From Stappia sp. (GTDB taxonomy: Bacteria > Pseudomonadota > Alphaproteobacteria > Rhizobiales > Stappiaceae): a DNA stretch of 64,000 bases. The position numbers and the translations under genes are program-made. Of the stretch, positions 24,045-32,247 are shown piece by piece. Every line of letters begins with the position of its first letter. Within the stretch, counting starts at the first letter, position 1. The notes under the pieces are model-generated. The model was not told the origin of the DNA and ran no database searches. It saw only the letters and a program-made list of their open reading frames with translations. The stretch lies in the NCBI RefSeq assembly GCF_040110915.1, contig NZ_CP157793.1:880939-944938 (forward strand), given 5' to 3'.

Positions 24045-25199
24045 ATGCCGGGTATGATGCTATGGATCGTTTTTTCGCTTCTCACTCTCCTCGCCGCCCT
24101 GGCGGTGCTCGTCCCGCTGTGGCGTGCACGCGCGGATCAGACGGTGCCCTCCAGCGCGCATGACGTCGAGGTCTACAAGGCGCAGCTTGAGGAAATCGAC
24201 AAGGATCTCGACCGGGGGCTGATCGCTCCGGAAGCGGCCGAGGCGGCGCGCACCGAGATCGCGCGACGGCTGATCGCGGCGGATCAGGGGAGCGAGGCGC
24301 AACCTGCAAACGGTGCATCCCAGGCCCGGTCCTGGAGCCTGCGCGCCGCACAGGCGATCGGCGTGGTCGTTGTGCCGCTGGCGGCGATCGGCCTGTACCT
24401 CGTGCTGGGTAACCCCGATCAGCCCGACCAGCCCCTTGAGGCGCGCCTCGAGGCTCCGGCCGGGGAGCGATCTCTCCCGGAAATGGTGGCGCTGGTGGAG
24501 CGCCGGCTCGCGGAAAACCCGTCTGACGGGCGCGGCTGGGACGTGCTTGCGCCGGTCTACATGCGCATGGGGCGCGCCGAGGACGCGGCCGCCGCCTATG
24601 CCTCGGCGATCCGGCTGCTCGGCTCGAATGTCCGGCGCGAGACCGACCGGGGCGAGGCGCTGGTGATCGCCAACGACGGGATCGTCGGCGCCGAGGCGCG
24701 GGCCGCCTTCGAGCGCGCGGTCGCCCTTGACGAAAATGCCATCAAGCCGAGGTTCTTTCTCGCGCTGGCGCTGAGCCAGGAAAACCGACGGGACGAGGCG
24801 ATCGCGGCCTGGCAGGCCCTCTTGGCCGAGGCGCGCGGCGGCGAAGCCTGGGCGGAAGCGGTGCGCCAGGAACTCGTCAAGCTCGGTGTCGAGCCGCCGG
24901 CCGTGGCCGAGCGGCCGGCTCCGGGTCCGTCGCAGGACGACGTGGCGGCCGCCGCTCAGATGTCGGGCGAGGAGCGCAGCGCGATGATCCGTTCGATGGT
25001 CGACGGGCTCGATCAGCGCCTGTCGGAGGACGGCGGGTCGCTGCAGGAGTGGCTGCGGCTGATGCGCGCCGTCGCCGTTCTGGGCGATGTCGAGCGGTTG
25101 GATTCCGTCACGGAGCGGGCCGTCGAGGCGCTGAAGAACGATCCGGTGGCGGTCGCCCAGGTGCGGCGTCTGGCCCGGGATCTGGGCAGCGGCTCTTGA
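24045..25199 (+). CDS. ccmI: Cytochrome c maturation protein CcmI (CycH)
   Basis: A 384-residue apocytochrome c chaperone. TM1 is at the N-terminus (WIVFSLLTLLAALAVLVPLW). A cytoplasmic leucine-zipper-like loop follows (YKAQLEEIDKDLDRGLIAPE), then TM2 at about 105-122 (IGVVVVPLAAIGLYLVLG) and a periplasmic TPR part (WDVLAPVYMRMGRAEDAAAA, ALDENAIKPRFFLALALSQE). It delivers apocytochrome to the CcmF/H heme ligase. First gene of ccmIEFH. The start is uncertain among ATG 24045, 24054 and 24057. No Shine-Dalgarno is visible, and a possible promoter (TTGCGG, 17 bases, then TCTATA ending at 24045) would make the message almost leaderless. Confidence 0.9.
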   Translation: MPGMMLWIVFSLLTLLAALAVLVPLWRARADQTVPSSAHDVEVYKAQLEEIDKDLDRGLIAPEAAEAARTEIARRLIAADQGSEAQPANGASQARSWSLRAAQAIGVVVVPLAAIGLYLVLGNPDQPDQPLEARLEAPAGERSLPEMVALVERRLAENPSDGRGWDVLAPVYMRMGRAEDAAAAYASAIRLLGSNVRRETDRGEALVIANDGIVGAEARAAFERAVALDENAIKPRFFLALALSQENRRDEAIAAWQALLAEARGGEAWAEAVRQELVKLGVEPPAVAERPAPGPSQDDVAAAAQMSGEERSAMIRSMVDGLDQRLSEDGGSLQEWLRLMRAVAVLGDVERLDSVTERAVEALKNDPVAVAQVRRLARDLGSGS

Positions 25200-25285
25200 G
25201 GATGACGCGTCGGGAAGGCATCGTGTCCTTCATCGGCGGCGTTGATGTGCGGGGGCGGACATGAGAGGACCTGGTCGAGACTGAG

Positions 25286-25723
25286 ATGACCCGAAAACAG
25301 CGACGCATGACCATGATTGCAGCCGCCGGCGGTGTTCTGACCGTTGCCGCCGGTCTCATTCTCTACGCCCTGAACGACCAGATCGCGTTCTTTCAGAGCC
25401 CCAGCGACATTGCCGCGAACGCGCTGCCGGACGGCCAGCGGATCCGGCTGGGCGGGCTGGTGCAGGACGGCAGCGTCGTGCGCGGCCAGGACGCGCAGGT
25501 CAGCTTTGCCGTCACCGACACGGTCGAAAGCGTGAACGTCGTCTACGTCGGCCTGCTGCCCGATCTCTTCCGGGAAGGGCAGGGGATCGTCGCCGAGGGC
25601 GTGATGAAGCCCGACGGGATCTTTCACGCCGACACCGTTCTCGCCAAGCATGACGAGAACTACATGCCCAAGGAAGTCGCCGAGGCGCTCAAGGGCAAGG
25701 GCGTGTGGAAAGGCGAGGAGTGA
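25286..25723 (+). CDS. ccmE: Heme chaperone CcmE (CycJ)
   Basis: A 145-residue protein. Basic N-terminus (TRKQRRM), single membrane anchor (MIAAAGGVLTVAAGLILYAL), then the OB-fold domain with LGGLVQDGSV, VYVGLLPDLFREGQGIVAEG and the heme-binding motif HDENYMPKEV, whose histidine binds heme covalently. It carries heme across the periplasm to the ligase. The ordinary His form of the motif is present. It lies 86 bases after ccmI and 131 before ccmF in the same direction. Confidence 0.95.
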   Translation: MTRKQRRMTMIAAAGGVLTVAAGLILYALNDQIAFFQSPSDIAANALPDGQRIRLGGLVQDGSVVRGQDAQVSFAVTDTVESVNVVYVGLLPDLFREGQGIVAEGVMKPDGIFHADTVLAKHDENYMPKEVAEALKGKGVWKGEE

Positions 25724-25854
25724 TCGCCCGCCCGGCCGGCCGCAAGCACGGTTCACAAAGGCGTGCATGCGGTCATTGCGGACTTGCGGCGACACTTCCA
25801 GGTTGAAACACTTGAACCCGAGGCGGGGGGCCGTTTCGGGGAGGGACGCGTGAC

Positions 25855-27849
25855 ATGATAGTGGAAATCGGCCATTTCGCCCTGGTGCTGGCCTTCGTGC
25901 TGTCGCTGGTTCAGTCCGTCGTCCCGGTCTGGGGCGCGCTGCGTCACGATCAGCGCATGATGGCGGTGGCCCCACCGGTCGCGGGCATGATGTTCTTGCT
26001 GGTCGGCATTTCCTTCGTGGCCCTGACGATGGCGTATATCGCCTCCGACTTCTCCGTGCTGAACGTCTATCAGAACTCCCATTCGGCCAAGCCGATGCTG
26101 TTCAAGATCACCGGCGTGTGGGGCAACCACGAGGGGTCGCTGCTTCTCTGGGTGCTGATCCTGGTGCTCTTCGCGGCGCTGGTCGCCGCCTTCGGCCGCA
26201 ACATTCCGCCGGAACTGCGGGCCACCACGCTCGGCGTGCAGGGCTGGGTGACGGCGGCCTTCCTGCTGTTCATGCTGGCGACCTCCAATCCGTTCCTGCG
26301 GATCGCCGAGCCGCCGATGGAGGGCAACGACCTCAATCCGCTGCTGCAGGACATCGGTCTCGCGATCCATCCGCCGCTGCTCTACGTCGGCTATGTCGGC
26401 TTCTCGATCGTCTTTTCCTTCGCCATTGCCGCGCTCATCCTCGGGCGTGTCGATGCCGCGTGGGCGCGCTGGGTGCGTCCGTGGACGCTGCTCGCCTGGA
26501 TGTTCCTGACGCTCGGCATCTCCATGGGCTCCTACTGGGCCTACTACGAGCTCGGCTGGGGCGGCTACTGGTTCTGGGATCCGGTCGAGAACGCCTCCTT
26601 CATGCCGTGGCTCGCGGGCACCGCGCTGCTGCATTCGGCCATCGTGATGGAAAAGCGCGGCGCGCTTAAGATCTGGACCGTGCTGCTGGCCATCCTGACC
26701 TTCTCGCTGTCGCTGCTCGGCACCTTCCTGGTGCGCTCCGGCGTGCTGACGAGCGTGCATGCCTTCGCGACAGACCCCTCGCGCGGCACCTTCATTCTGG
26801 GCATCCTGATCGTCTTCATCGGCGGCTCGCTGGCGCTCTATGCGTGGCGCGCGCCGATGCTCAAGCAGGGTGGCCTGTTCGCGCCCGTCAGCCGGGAAGG
26901 CGCGCTCGTTCTCAACAACATGCTGCTGACGGTCGCCACGGCGGCGGTCTTCGTGGGCACGCTCTATCCGCTGGCGCTGGAGGCGGTGACGGGCGAGAAG
27001 ATCTCGGTCGGTCCGCCGTTCTTCAACCTGACTTTCGGGCCGCTGATGATCCCGCTGCTCATCGCGATCCCCTTCGGTCCGCTGCTCGCCTGGAAGCGCG
27101 GCGATCTCTACGCGGTGTCGCAGCGTCTCTACGTGGCGCTCGGCGTCGCGCTCGCCGGCACACTCGTCACCGCCTGGTGGCAGGGCACCGAGAAGATCCT
27201 CGCAGCACTCGCCGTCGGTCTCGGCGTGTGGGTGATCGCGGGCGCGGTCGCGGAGATCGTCTCGCGTGCCCGCTTCCCCGACGTTGGCCTGGCGGTTGGA
27301 TTCCGGCGCCTCGTCGGCCTGCCCGGCTCGGCCTGGGGCACGGCGCTCGGGCACATCGGCGTCGGCGTCACGGTGCTCGGCATCGTCGCGGTGACCGCGT
27401 TCCAGGTGGAGAAGGTGCTGACCATCCGGCCCAACGAGACGGTGACCGTCGGCGACTACTCGCTGACCTTCGGCGGGCTGGTGCGGCGCACCGGACCGAA
27501 CTACATCGACGACGTCGGCCATTTCGACATCTACAAGGGCGGCGTGAAGGTGGCCGAGGCCGATCCGGCCAAGCGGCTCTACACGGCCCGGCGCATGCCG
27601 ACCACGGAGGCCGGCATCGTCACCTTCTACGGGTTGTCGCAGGTCTATGTGTCCATCGGCGAGGTGCACAGCGACGGCGGGGCGGATATTCGCCTCTACT
27701 ACAAGCCCTTCGTCACGCTGATCTGGATCGGCACGCTGATCATGTCGTTCGGCGCCATCCTGTCGCTGATGGACCGGCGTTTGCGGGTGGGGGCGCCCAA
27801 GCCGGCGCGCCAGAGGCCCAGGACGCCGTCGGCGCTGCCCGCGGAATAG
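25855..27849 (+). CDS. ccmF: Cytochrome c heme lyase subunit CcmF (CycK)
   Basis: A 664-residue polytopic membrane protein with many membrane helices. The tryptophan-rich periplasmic motif is WGGYWFWDPVENASFMPW (about 238-255). Conserved neighbours are VWGNHEGSLLLWVLILVLFA, IHPPLLYVGYVGFSIVFSF and GTFLVRSGVLTSVHAFATDP. The C-terminal periplasmic part has GDYSLTFGGL. It is the core heme ligase joining heme to CxxCH apocytochromes. ATG 25855 follows GGGAGGG. Confidence 0.97.
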   Translation: MIVEIGHFALVLAFVLSLVQSVVPVWGALRHDQRMMAVAPPVAGMMFLLVGISFVALTMAYIASDFSVLNVYQNSHSAKPMLFKITGVWGNHEGSLLLWVLILVLFAALVAAFGRNIPPELRATTLGVQGWVTAAFLLFMLATSNPFLRIAEPPMEGNDLNPLLQDIGLAIHPPLLYVGYVGFSIVFSFAIAALILGRVDAAWARWVRPWTLLAWMFLTLGISMGSYWAYYELGWGGYWFWDPVENASFMPWLAGTALLHSAIVMEKRGALKIWTVLLAILTFSLSLLGTFLVRSGVLTSVHAFATDPSRGTFILGILIVFIGGSLALYAWRAPMLKQGGLFAPVSREGALVLNNMLLTVATAAVFVGTLYPLALEAVTGEKISVGPPFFNLTFGPLMIPLLIAIPFGPLLAWKRGDLYAVSQRLYVALGVALAGTLVTAWWQGTEKILAALAVGLGVWVIAGAVAEIVSRARFPDVGLAVGFRRLVGLPGSAWGTALGHIGVGVTVLGIVAVTAFQVEKVLTIRPNETVTVGDYSLTFGGLVRRTGPNYIDDVGHFDIYKGGVKVAEADPAKRLYTARRMPTTEAGIVTFYGLSQVYVSIGEVHSDGGADIRLYYKPFVTLIWIGTLIMSFGAILSLMDRRLRVGAPKPARQRPRTPSALPAE

Positions 27850-27861
27850 GAAAGGTCCGGC

Positions 27862-28347
27862 ATGACACGGCTTCTTGCCACACTCGCGCTCGTGGGCGCC
27901 CTGATCGCGGCGGCCTTGCCGGCGCAGGCGGTGGCCCCCGACGAGATCCTGGACGATCCGGCGCTGGAGGAGCGCGCCCGCGCGCTCTCCGCCAATCTGC
28001 GTTGCATGGTGTGCCAGAACCAGTCGATCGACGACAGCGATGCGCCGCTGGCCAAGGACCTGCGGGTTCTGGTGCGCGAGCGGCTGGTCGCCGGCGATTC
28101 GGACGGCGAGGTGATCGACTTTCTGGTCTCGCGCTACGGCGAGTTCGTGCTCCTGAAGCCCCGGTTCTCCTGGAACACCCTGTTCCTGTGGGGCGTGGCG
28201 CCGCTGGCGCTGGCTGTCGGTGCGGGCGTGTTGATCGTCGGTGCGCGCCGGCGGCGCAAGGTTCTTGCGACGGGGGCGGGGACGGGGAGCAACCTGACGC
28301 CGGAGGAACAGGCGGCGCTCGACCGGATCCTCAGCGAAAAGTCCTGA
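27862..28347 (+). CDS. ccmH: Cytochrome c maturation thiol-disulfide protein CcmH (CycL)
   Basis: A 161-residue protein. It has a signal peptide ([20 protein letters not shown]), a three-helix bundle with the redox motif [16 protein letters not shown] (CxxC), [20 protein letters not shown], and a C-terminal membrane helix ([20 protein letters not shown]). It reduces apocytochrome cysteines and works with CcmF and CcmI. It starts 12 bases after ccmF, with AGGAAAGG partly overlapping that gene's stop codon. It is the last gene of the operon, and a GC-rich hairpin follows. Confidence 0.95.
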   Translation: MTRLLATLALVGALIAAALPAQAVAPDEILDDPALEERARALSANLRCMVCQNQSIDDSDAPLAKDLRVLVRERLVAGDSDGEVIDFLVSRYGEFVLLKPRFSWNTLFLWGVAPLALAVGAGVLIVGARRRRKVLATGAGTGSNLTPEEQAALDRILSEKS

Positions 28348-28395
28348 CCGGCCTTCGGTCCGCCGGAGCAATGCCGTCAAACAATGATCCTGACG

Positions 28396-28419
28396 GGGGC
28401 CGCGCGCACGCGCGGCCCC
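28396..28419 (+). terminator. Perfect 11-bp GC hairpin after ccmH
   Basis: GGGGCCGCGCG (28396-28406), CA, CGCGCGGCCCC (28409-28419). It is a very stable stem but lacks a T-run (TGATGCG follows). It probably ends or insulates the ccm operon before the hydrolase-OsmC gene. Its apex sequence is shared with the hairpin at 31401-31428. Confidence 0.55.
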
Positions 28420-28453
28420 TGATGCGTTGAAACATCCAGAACCGGGGGAAACC

Positions 28454-29692
28454 ATGGCCGGACAGCCGCTCAGACTGACGTTCGACGGGCACGACGGGGC
28501 CGAGCTTGCCGCGCGACTGGATCTGCCGACCGGCCCCGTGCGGGCCTACGCGCTCTTTGCCCATTGCTTCACCTGCTCCAAGGATGTCATCGCCGCGCGG
28601 CGGATCGCCGAGGCGTTGACGGCGGCCGGCATCGGGGTGCTGCGCTTCGATTTCACCGGGCTCGGCGGCTCCGGCGGCGATTTCGCCTCGACGAATTTCT
28701 CCTCCAATGTCGCCGATCTTCTGGAGGCCGCCGCCTTCCTGCGCGCGCGCTACGAGGCGCCGCGGCTGCTGATCGGGCATTCGCTCGGCGGTGCGGCGGT
28801 GCTCGCGGCGGCGAGCGAGATCCCGGAGGCCGTGGCTGTCGCAACCCTCGGCGCGCCGGCGGACGCCGATCACGTGGTGCACAATTTCCACGCCGATCTG
28901 GAGACGATCCGGCGCGAGGGGCGGGCCGAGGTCGATCTGGCCGGGCGCAGCTTCACCATCGAACGGCAGTTCCTCGACGACATCGAGACCCAGCGCATCC
29001 GCGACAAGGTCGCCCATCTCCGAAAGGCGCTGCTGGTGCTGCATGCCCCGCGCGACGAGATCGTGGGGATCGACAATGCGACCGCGCTGTTCGTGGCGGC
29101 CAAACATCCCAAGAGCTTCGTGTCGCTCGACACGGCGGACCATCTGCTGAGCGAGCCGGCCGATGCCGCCTACGCCGCCGGTGTGATCGCCGCCTGGGCG
29201 GAACGCTATCTGGACGCGGATCGGCCCGCCGAGGCTGCGGAGGCGGCGTCCGGTGTCACCGTGTCCGAAACGGGGCTCGGCAAGTTCCAGTCGATGGTGC
29301 GTGTCGGCGCGCATCGGTTGATCGCGGACGAGCCGGAGGCGGTCGGCGGCTTCGACAGCGGCCCGTCGCCCTACGACTATCTCGCGACCGCGCTCGGCGC
29401 CTGCACCGTCATGACGCTGCGCATGTATGCCGAGCACAAGAAGCTGCCGGTCGACCGGATCACAACGACCGTCCATCACGCCAAGGTGCATGCCGCCGAC
29501 TGCGCGGAGTGTTCCGACGACCGGCGCGGCAAGGGCGGGCGCATCGACCGCTTCGAGCGGGTGATCCGGGTCGAGGGCGACCTCGACGCGGAGACGCGCA
29601 GCCGACTGCTCGAGATCGCCGACAAGTGCCCGGTGCACCGCACGCTGGAGGCCGGCGCGGCGATCGCGACGCGCGCGGACGACGAGAGCTGA
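28454..29692 (+). CDS. Bifunctional alpha/beta hydrolase - OsmC fusion protein
   Basis: A 412-residue fusion. Residues about 1-260 are an alpha/beta hydrolase: nucleophile serine in LLIGHSLGGAAV (about 112), acid near LHAPRDEIVGIDNA, His in SLDTADHLLSEP. Residues about 275-410 are an OsmC/Ohr-like domain with redox cysteines in LGACTVMTLRMYAEHKK and DKCPVHRTLE and an extra CAECS segment. OsmC proteins detoxify organic peroxides. The paired esterase function is not defined. GGGGGA precedes ATG 28454, whereas the upstream TTG is unlikely. The gene sits between the ccm operon and degP, an insertion relative to the rhizobial order I know. Confidence 0.9.
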   Translation: MAGQPLRLTFDGHDGAELAARLDLPTGPVRAYALFAHCFTCSKDVIAARRIAEALTAAGIGVLRFDFTGLGGSGGDFASTNFSSNVADLLEAAAFLRARYEAPRLLIGHSLGGAAVLAAASEIPEAVAVATLGAPADADHVVHNFHADLETIRREGRAEVDLAGRSFTIERQFLDDIETQRIRDKVAHLRKALLVLHAPRDEIVGIDNATALFVAAKHPKSFVSLDTADHLLSEPADAAYAAGVIAAWAERYLDADRPAEAAEAASGVTVSETGLGKFQSMVRVGAHRLIADEPEAVGGFDSGPSPYDYLATALGACTVMTLRMYAEHKKLPVDRITTTVHHAKVHAADCAECSDDRRGKGGRIDRFERVIRVEGDLDAETRSRLLEIADKCPVHRTLEAGAAIATRADDES

Positions 29693-29698
29693 TCCGCC

Positions 29699-29722
29699 CC
29701 GCGACCTGACCCGCGACCTGAC
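29699..29722 (+). repeat. Perfect 12-base tandem duplication after the OsmC-fusion gene
   Basis: CCGCGACCTGAC at 29699-29710 and again at 29711-29722, starting six bases after the stop codon of the hydrolase-OsmC gene. Confidence 0.9.
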
Positions 29723-29863
29723 AAGGGCGACATTACCAAAGCTTAATCGCGTCGACAGGCGGCTGTAAGGCGGCTGCCTCCATATCTGTGCGTGACGGTC
29801 GGGAGGATCGCTTCCCCGCTTTTCCTCCGCCGCGACCCCGACACAGGTTTTGGAGAGTTGAGC

Positions 29864-31378
29864 ATGTCGACCAAACGCATCCCCACCCCCGTTCGTCGTC
29901 CCGCCCGGCGTCGCGCGGTCGGTCTCCTGGCCGGAGCCACCGCGCTCGGGCTTGCCGGCGTTTTGAGCGCCCAGACCGTCGTCCCGGGGCAATACGCGTT
30001 CGCCGACCCGGTGCGGGTCGAGGCGGCCGCGCCGCAGAATTTCGCCCCTGTCGTTCAGGCGGTGAAGCCGGCCGTCGTCAGTGTGCGCGTCACCTCCGAC
30101 CGCACGCCGCGCATGATGTCGGCCCCGGGGCTGCCCGGCATGGAGGACCTGCCGTCCGATCATCCGCTGCAGCGCTTCTTCCGCCGTTTCGGCGGCGAGC
30201 CCTTCCAGGGCCGTCCCGGCCCGCGCCAGCGCGCGACGAGCCAAGGCTCGGGCTTCTTCATTTCCGCCGACGGCTACCTCGTGACCAATGAGCATGTCGT
30301 GTCCGACGGGAGCGAATTCACCGTCGTCGCCGACGACGGGACCGAATACGACGCCCGCCTGATCGGCATGGACGAGCGCACCGACCTTGCGCTGCTGAAG
30401 GTCGATGCGGACACCGAGTTCACCTACGTCGAATTCGCGGACGAAACGCCGCTTGTCGGCGAATGGGTCGTGGCCGTCGGCAATCCCTTCGGCCTCGGCG
30501 GATCGGTGACGGCCGGAATCGTCTCGGCGCGCGGCCGCGATATCGGCGCCGGCCCCTATGACGACTTCATCCAGATCGACGCACCGGTGAACCGGGGCAA
30601 TTCCGGCGGCCCGGCCTTCAACACCAAGGGGCAGGTGATCGGCGTCAACGCCGCGATCTTCTCGCCCTCGGGCGGCAATGTGGGTATCGCCTTTGCGATT
30701 CCCGCCTCCACCGCCTCCAATATCATCGCCGATCTGAAGGATGACGGCGCCGTGGTGCGCGGCTGGCTCGGCGTCCAGATCCAGCCTGTCTCCAGGGACA
30801 TCGCGGAGAGCCTCGGTCTCGAGGATGCGAGGGGCGCGATCGTCGCCGAGGCCCAGGCCGACAGCCCGGCGCGCGCCGCCGGCATCCGCTCCGGCGACAC
30901 GATCCTGTCGGTCGACGGCGAGGCGATCGACGGCCCGCGCGATCTGGCCCGCAAGATCGCCAGCTATCCGCCGGAAAGCGCGGTGGATCTGGAGGTCTGG
31001 CGCGAGGGCCGCACCGAGACGGTCGAGGTCACGCTCGGCGAGCTGCGCGAACCCGGCAAGCGGGCGGCCGTCGAGCCCACCGGCGACAGCACCGCCTTCG
31101 TCGACAGCCTCGGTCTCGAGCTTGCCTCGGCCAAGGCAGTGGGCGCCGGAGACGCGGGCGTCGTCGTGACGGATATCGCCCGCGACAGCGCGGCCGCGGA
31201 AAAGGGCCTGTCGCGCGGCGACGTGATCCTGGAAATCGCCGGCCAGCCCGTGTCCACGCCGCAGGACGTGGCGAGCGCGGTGCTGGAGGCCAGCGAGGCC
31301 GGGCGCGGCGCCATCCTGATGCGGGTCAAGAGCGAACGCGCCACCCGCTTCGTCGCCGTGCCCGTGGCCCGCGGCTGA
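29864..31378 (+). CDS. degP: Periplasmic serine protease of the Do/DegP family
   Basis: A 504-residue protease. The Ala/Leu-rich signal segment is VGLLAGATALGLAGVLSAQT (cleavage near residue 45). The triad is His in VTNEHVV (about 143), Asp in ERTDLALLKV (about 175) and Ser in NRGNSGGPAFN (about 247). PDZ1 starts near GWLGVQIQPV and PDZ2 covers the C-terminal 90 residues (GVVVTDIARDSAAAEKGLSR). It degrades or refolds misfolded envelope proteins. ATG 29864 follows GGAGAG. A hairpin terminator-like element follows, and the next operon is a two-component pair that often accompanies degP in this order. Confidence 0.94.
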   Translation: MSTKRIPTPVRRPARRRAVGLLAGATALGLAGVLSAQTVVPGQYAFADPVRVEAAAPQNFAPVVQAVKPAVVSVRVTSDRTPRMMSAPGLPGMEDLPSDHPLQRFFRRFGGEPFQGRPGPRQRATSQGSGFFISADGYLVTNEHVVSDGSEFTVVADDGTEYDARLIGMDERTDLALLKVDADTEFTYVEFADETPLVGEWVVAVGNPFGLGGSVTAGIVSARGRDIGAGPYDDFIQIDAPVNRGNSGGPAFNTKGQVIGVNAAIFSPSGGNVGIAFAIPASTASNIIADLKDDGAVVRGWLGVQIQPVSRDIAESLGLEDARGAIVAEAQADSPARAAGIRSGDTILSVDGEAIDGPRDLARKIASYPPESAVDLEVWREGRTETVEVTLGELREPGKRAAVEPTGDSTAFVDSLGLELASAKAVGAGDAGVVVTDIARDSAAAEKGLSRGDVILEIAGQPVSTPQDVASAVLEASEAGRGAILMRVKSERATRFVAVPVARG

Positions 31379-31400
31379 CGCGATCACCTAACCATGCGAT

Positions 31401-31428
31401 GGCCCGCAGCGCGCACGCGCTGTGGGCC
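31401..31428 (+). terminator. 13-bp hairpin after degP
   Basis: GGCCCGCAGCGCG (31401-31413), CA, CGCGCTGTGGGCC (31416-31428), with one G-U wobble. Only GTTGCG follows, so termination would be inefficient or factor-dependent. Confidence 0.55.
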
Positions 31429-31518
31429 GTTGCGTGCCCGGCGGCGCCGGGATTAGACCGGGGCCGGACGCGGTGCTAGGGTTTGCGCCGCTGGAGAGAG
31501 CCCTCGACCGGGCCTCTT

Positions 31519-31546
31519 GGAACGAAGACGCTGGAACGAAGACGCT
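31519..31546 (+). repeat. 14-base tandem duplication in the leader of the response regulator gene
   Basis: GGAACGAAGACGCT at 31519-31532 and 31533-31546, 20 bases before the start codon. Confidence 0.88.
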
Positions 31547-31566
31547 GGCGAAGGGGCGGGAGACGC

Positions 31567-32247
31567 ATGCGGATACTGATCGTCGAGGATGACCTGGAGG
31601 CGGCGAATTACCTCGCCAAGGCCCTGCGCGAGGCAGGGCACGTGGTGGATCACGCCGCCGATGGCGAGGCCGGCTCGGAGATGGCGGGTGCCGCGCCCTA
31701 CGACGTTCTGGTCGTCGACCGGATGCTGCCCAAGCGCGACGGCCTGTCGGTGATTTCGGGTCTGCGGTCGGCCGGCAATCATACGCCGGTGCTCGTTCTC
31801 TCGGCGCTTGGGCAGGTTGACGACCGGGTCACGGGCCTTCGGGCCGGGGGCGACGACTATCTTGCCAAGCCCTATGCCTTTTCGGAACTGCTCGCCCGCG
31901 TCGAGGCGCTCGGCCGCCGGCCGCGCCAGCAGGAGATCGAGACGCGTTATACGGTGGGCGATCTCACGCTCGACCGGCTCAGCCACACGGTGACGCGCGC
32001 GGGGCGCGACATTCCGCTTCAGCCGCGCGAGTTCAAGCTGCTGGAATATCTCATGCAGCACGCCGGGCAGGTGGTGACGCGTACCATGCTGCTCGAGCAC
32101 GTGTGGGAATACCATTTCGACCCGCAAACCAACGTCATCGACGTGCACATCTCGCGGCTTCGGGGGAAGATCGACAAGGAGTTCGACACGCCGCTGCTGC
32201 ATACGGTGCGCGGCGCCGGATACACGATCCGTGACCCCGCTCGCTAG
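31567..32247 (+). CDS. OmpR-family response regulator downstream of degP
   Basis: A 226-residue protein. The receiver has RILIVEDDLEAANYL, phosphoacceptor Asp51 in VVDRMLPKRDGLSVI, SALGQVDDRVTGLRAGGDDY and lysine in YLAKPYAFSE. The winged-helix effector has LQPREFKLLEYLMQHAGQVV and HVWEYHFDPQTNVIDVHISR. It pairs with the kinase whose GTG overlaps its 3' end. In rhizobia this pair follows degP, as here, but its regulon is not known to me. Start ATG 31567 has GGGAG seven bases upstream, and the longer open frame before it contains the tandem repeat. Confidence 0.92.
   Translation: MRILIVEDDLEAANYLAKALREAGHVVDHAADGEAGSEMAGAAPYDVLVVDRMLPKRDGLSVISGLRSAGNHTPVLVLSALGQVDDRVTGLRAGGDDYLAKPYAFSELLARVEALGRRPRQQEIETRYTVGDLTLDRLSHTVTRAGRDIPLQPREFKLLEYLMQHAGQVVTRTMLLEHVWEYHFDPQTNVIDVHISRLRGKIDKEFDTPLLHTVRGAGYTIRDPAR

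Noticed and set aside
29734-29747. TTACCAAAGCTTAA upstream of degP as a CtrA box
   Set aside because: The spacing is six instead of seven and one half-site is TTAC, so it does not meet the consensus.
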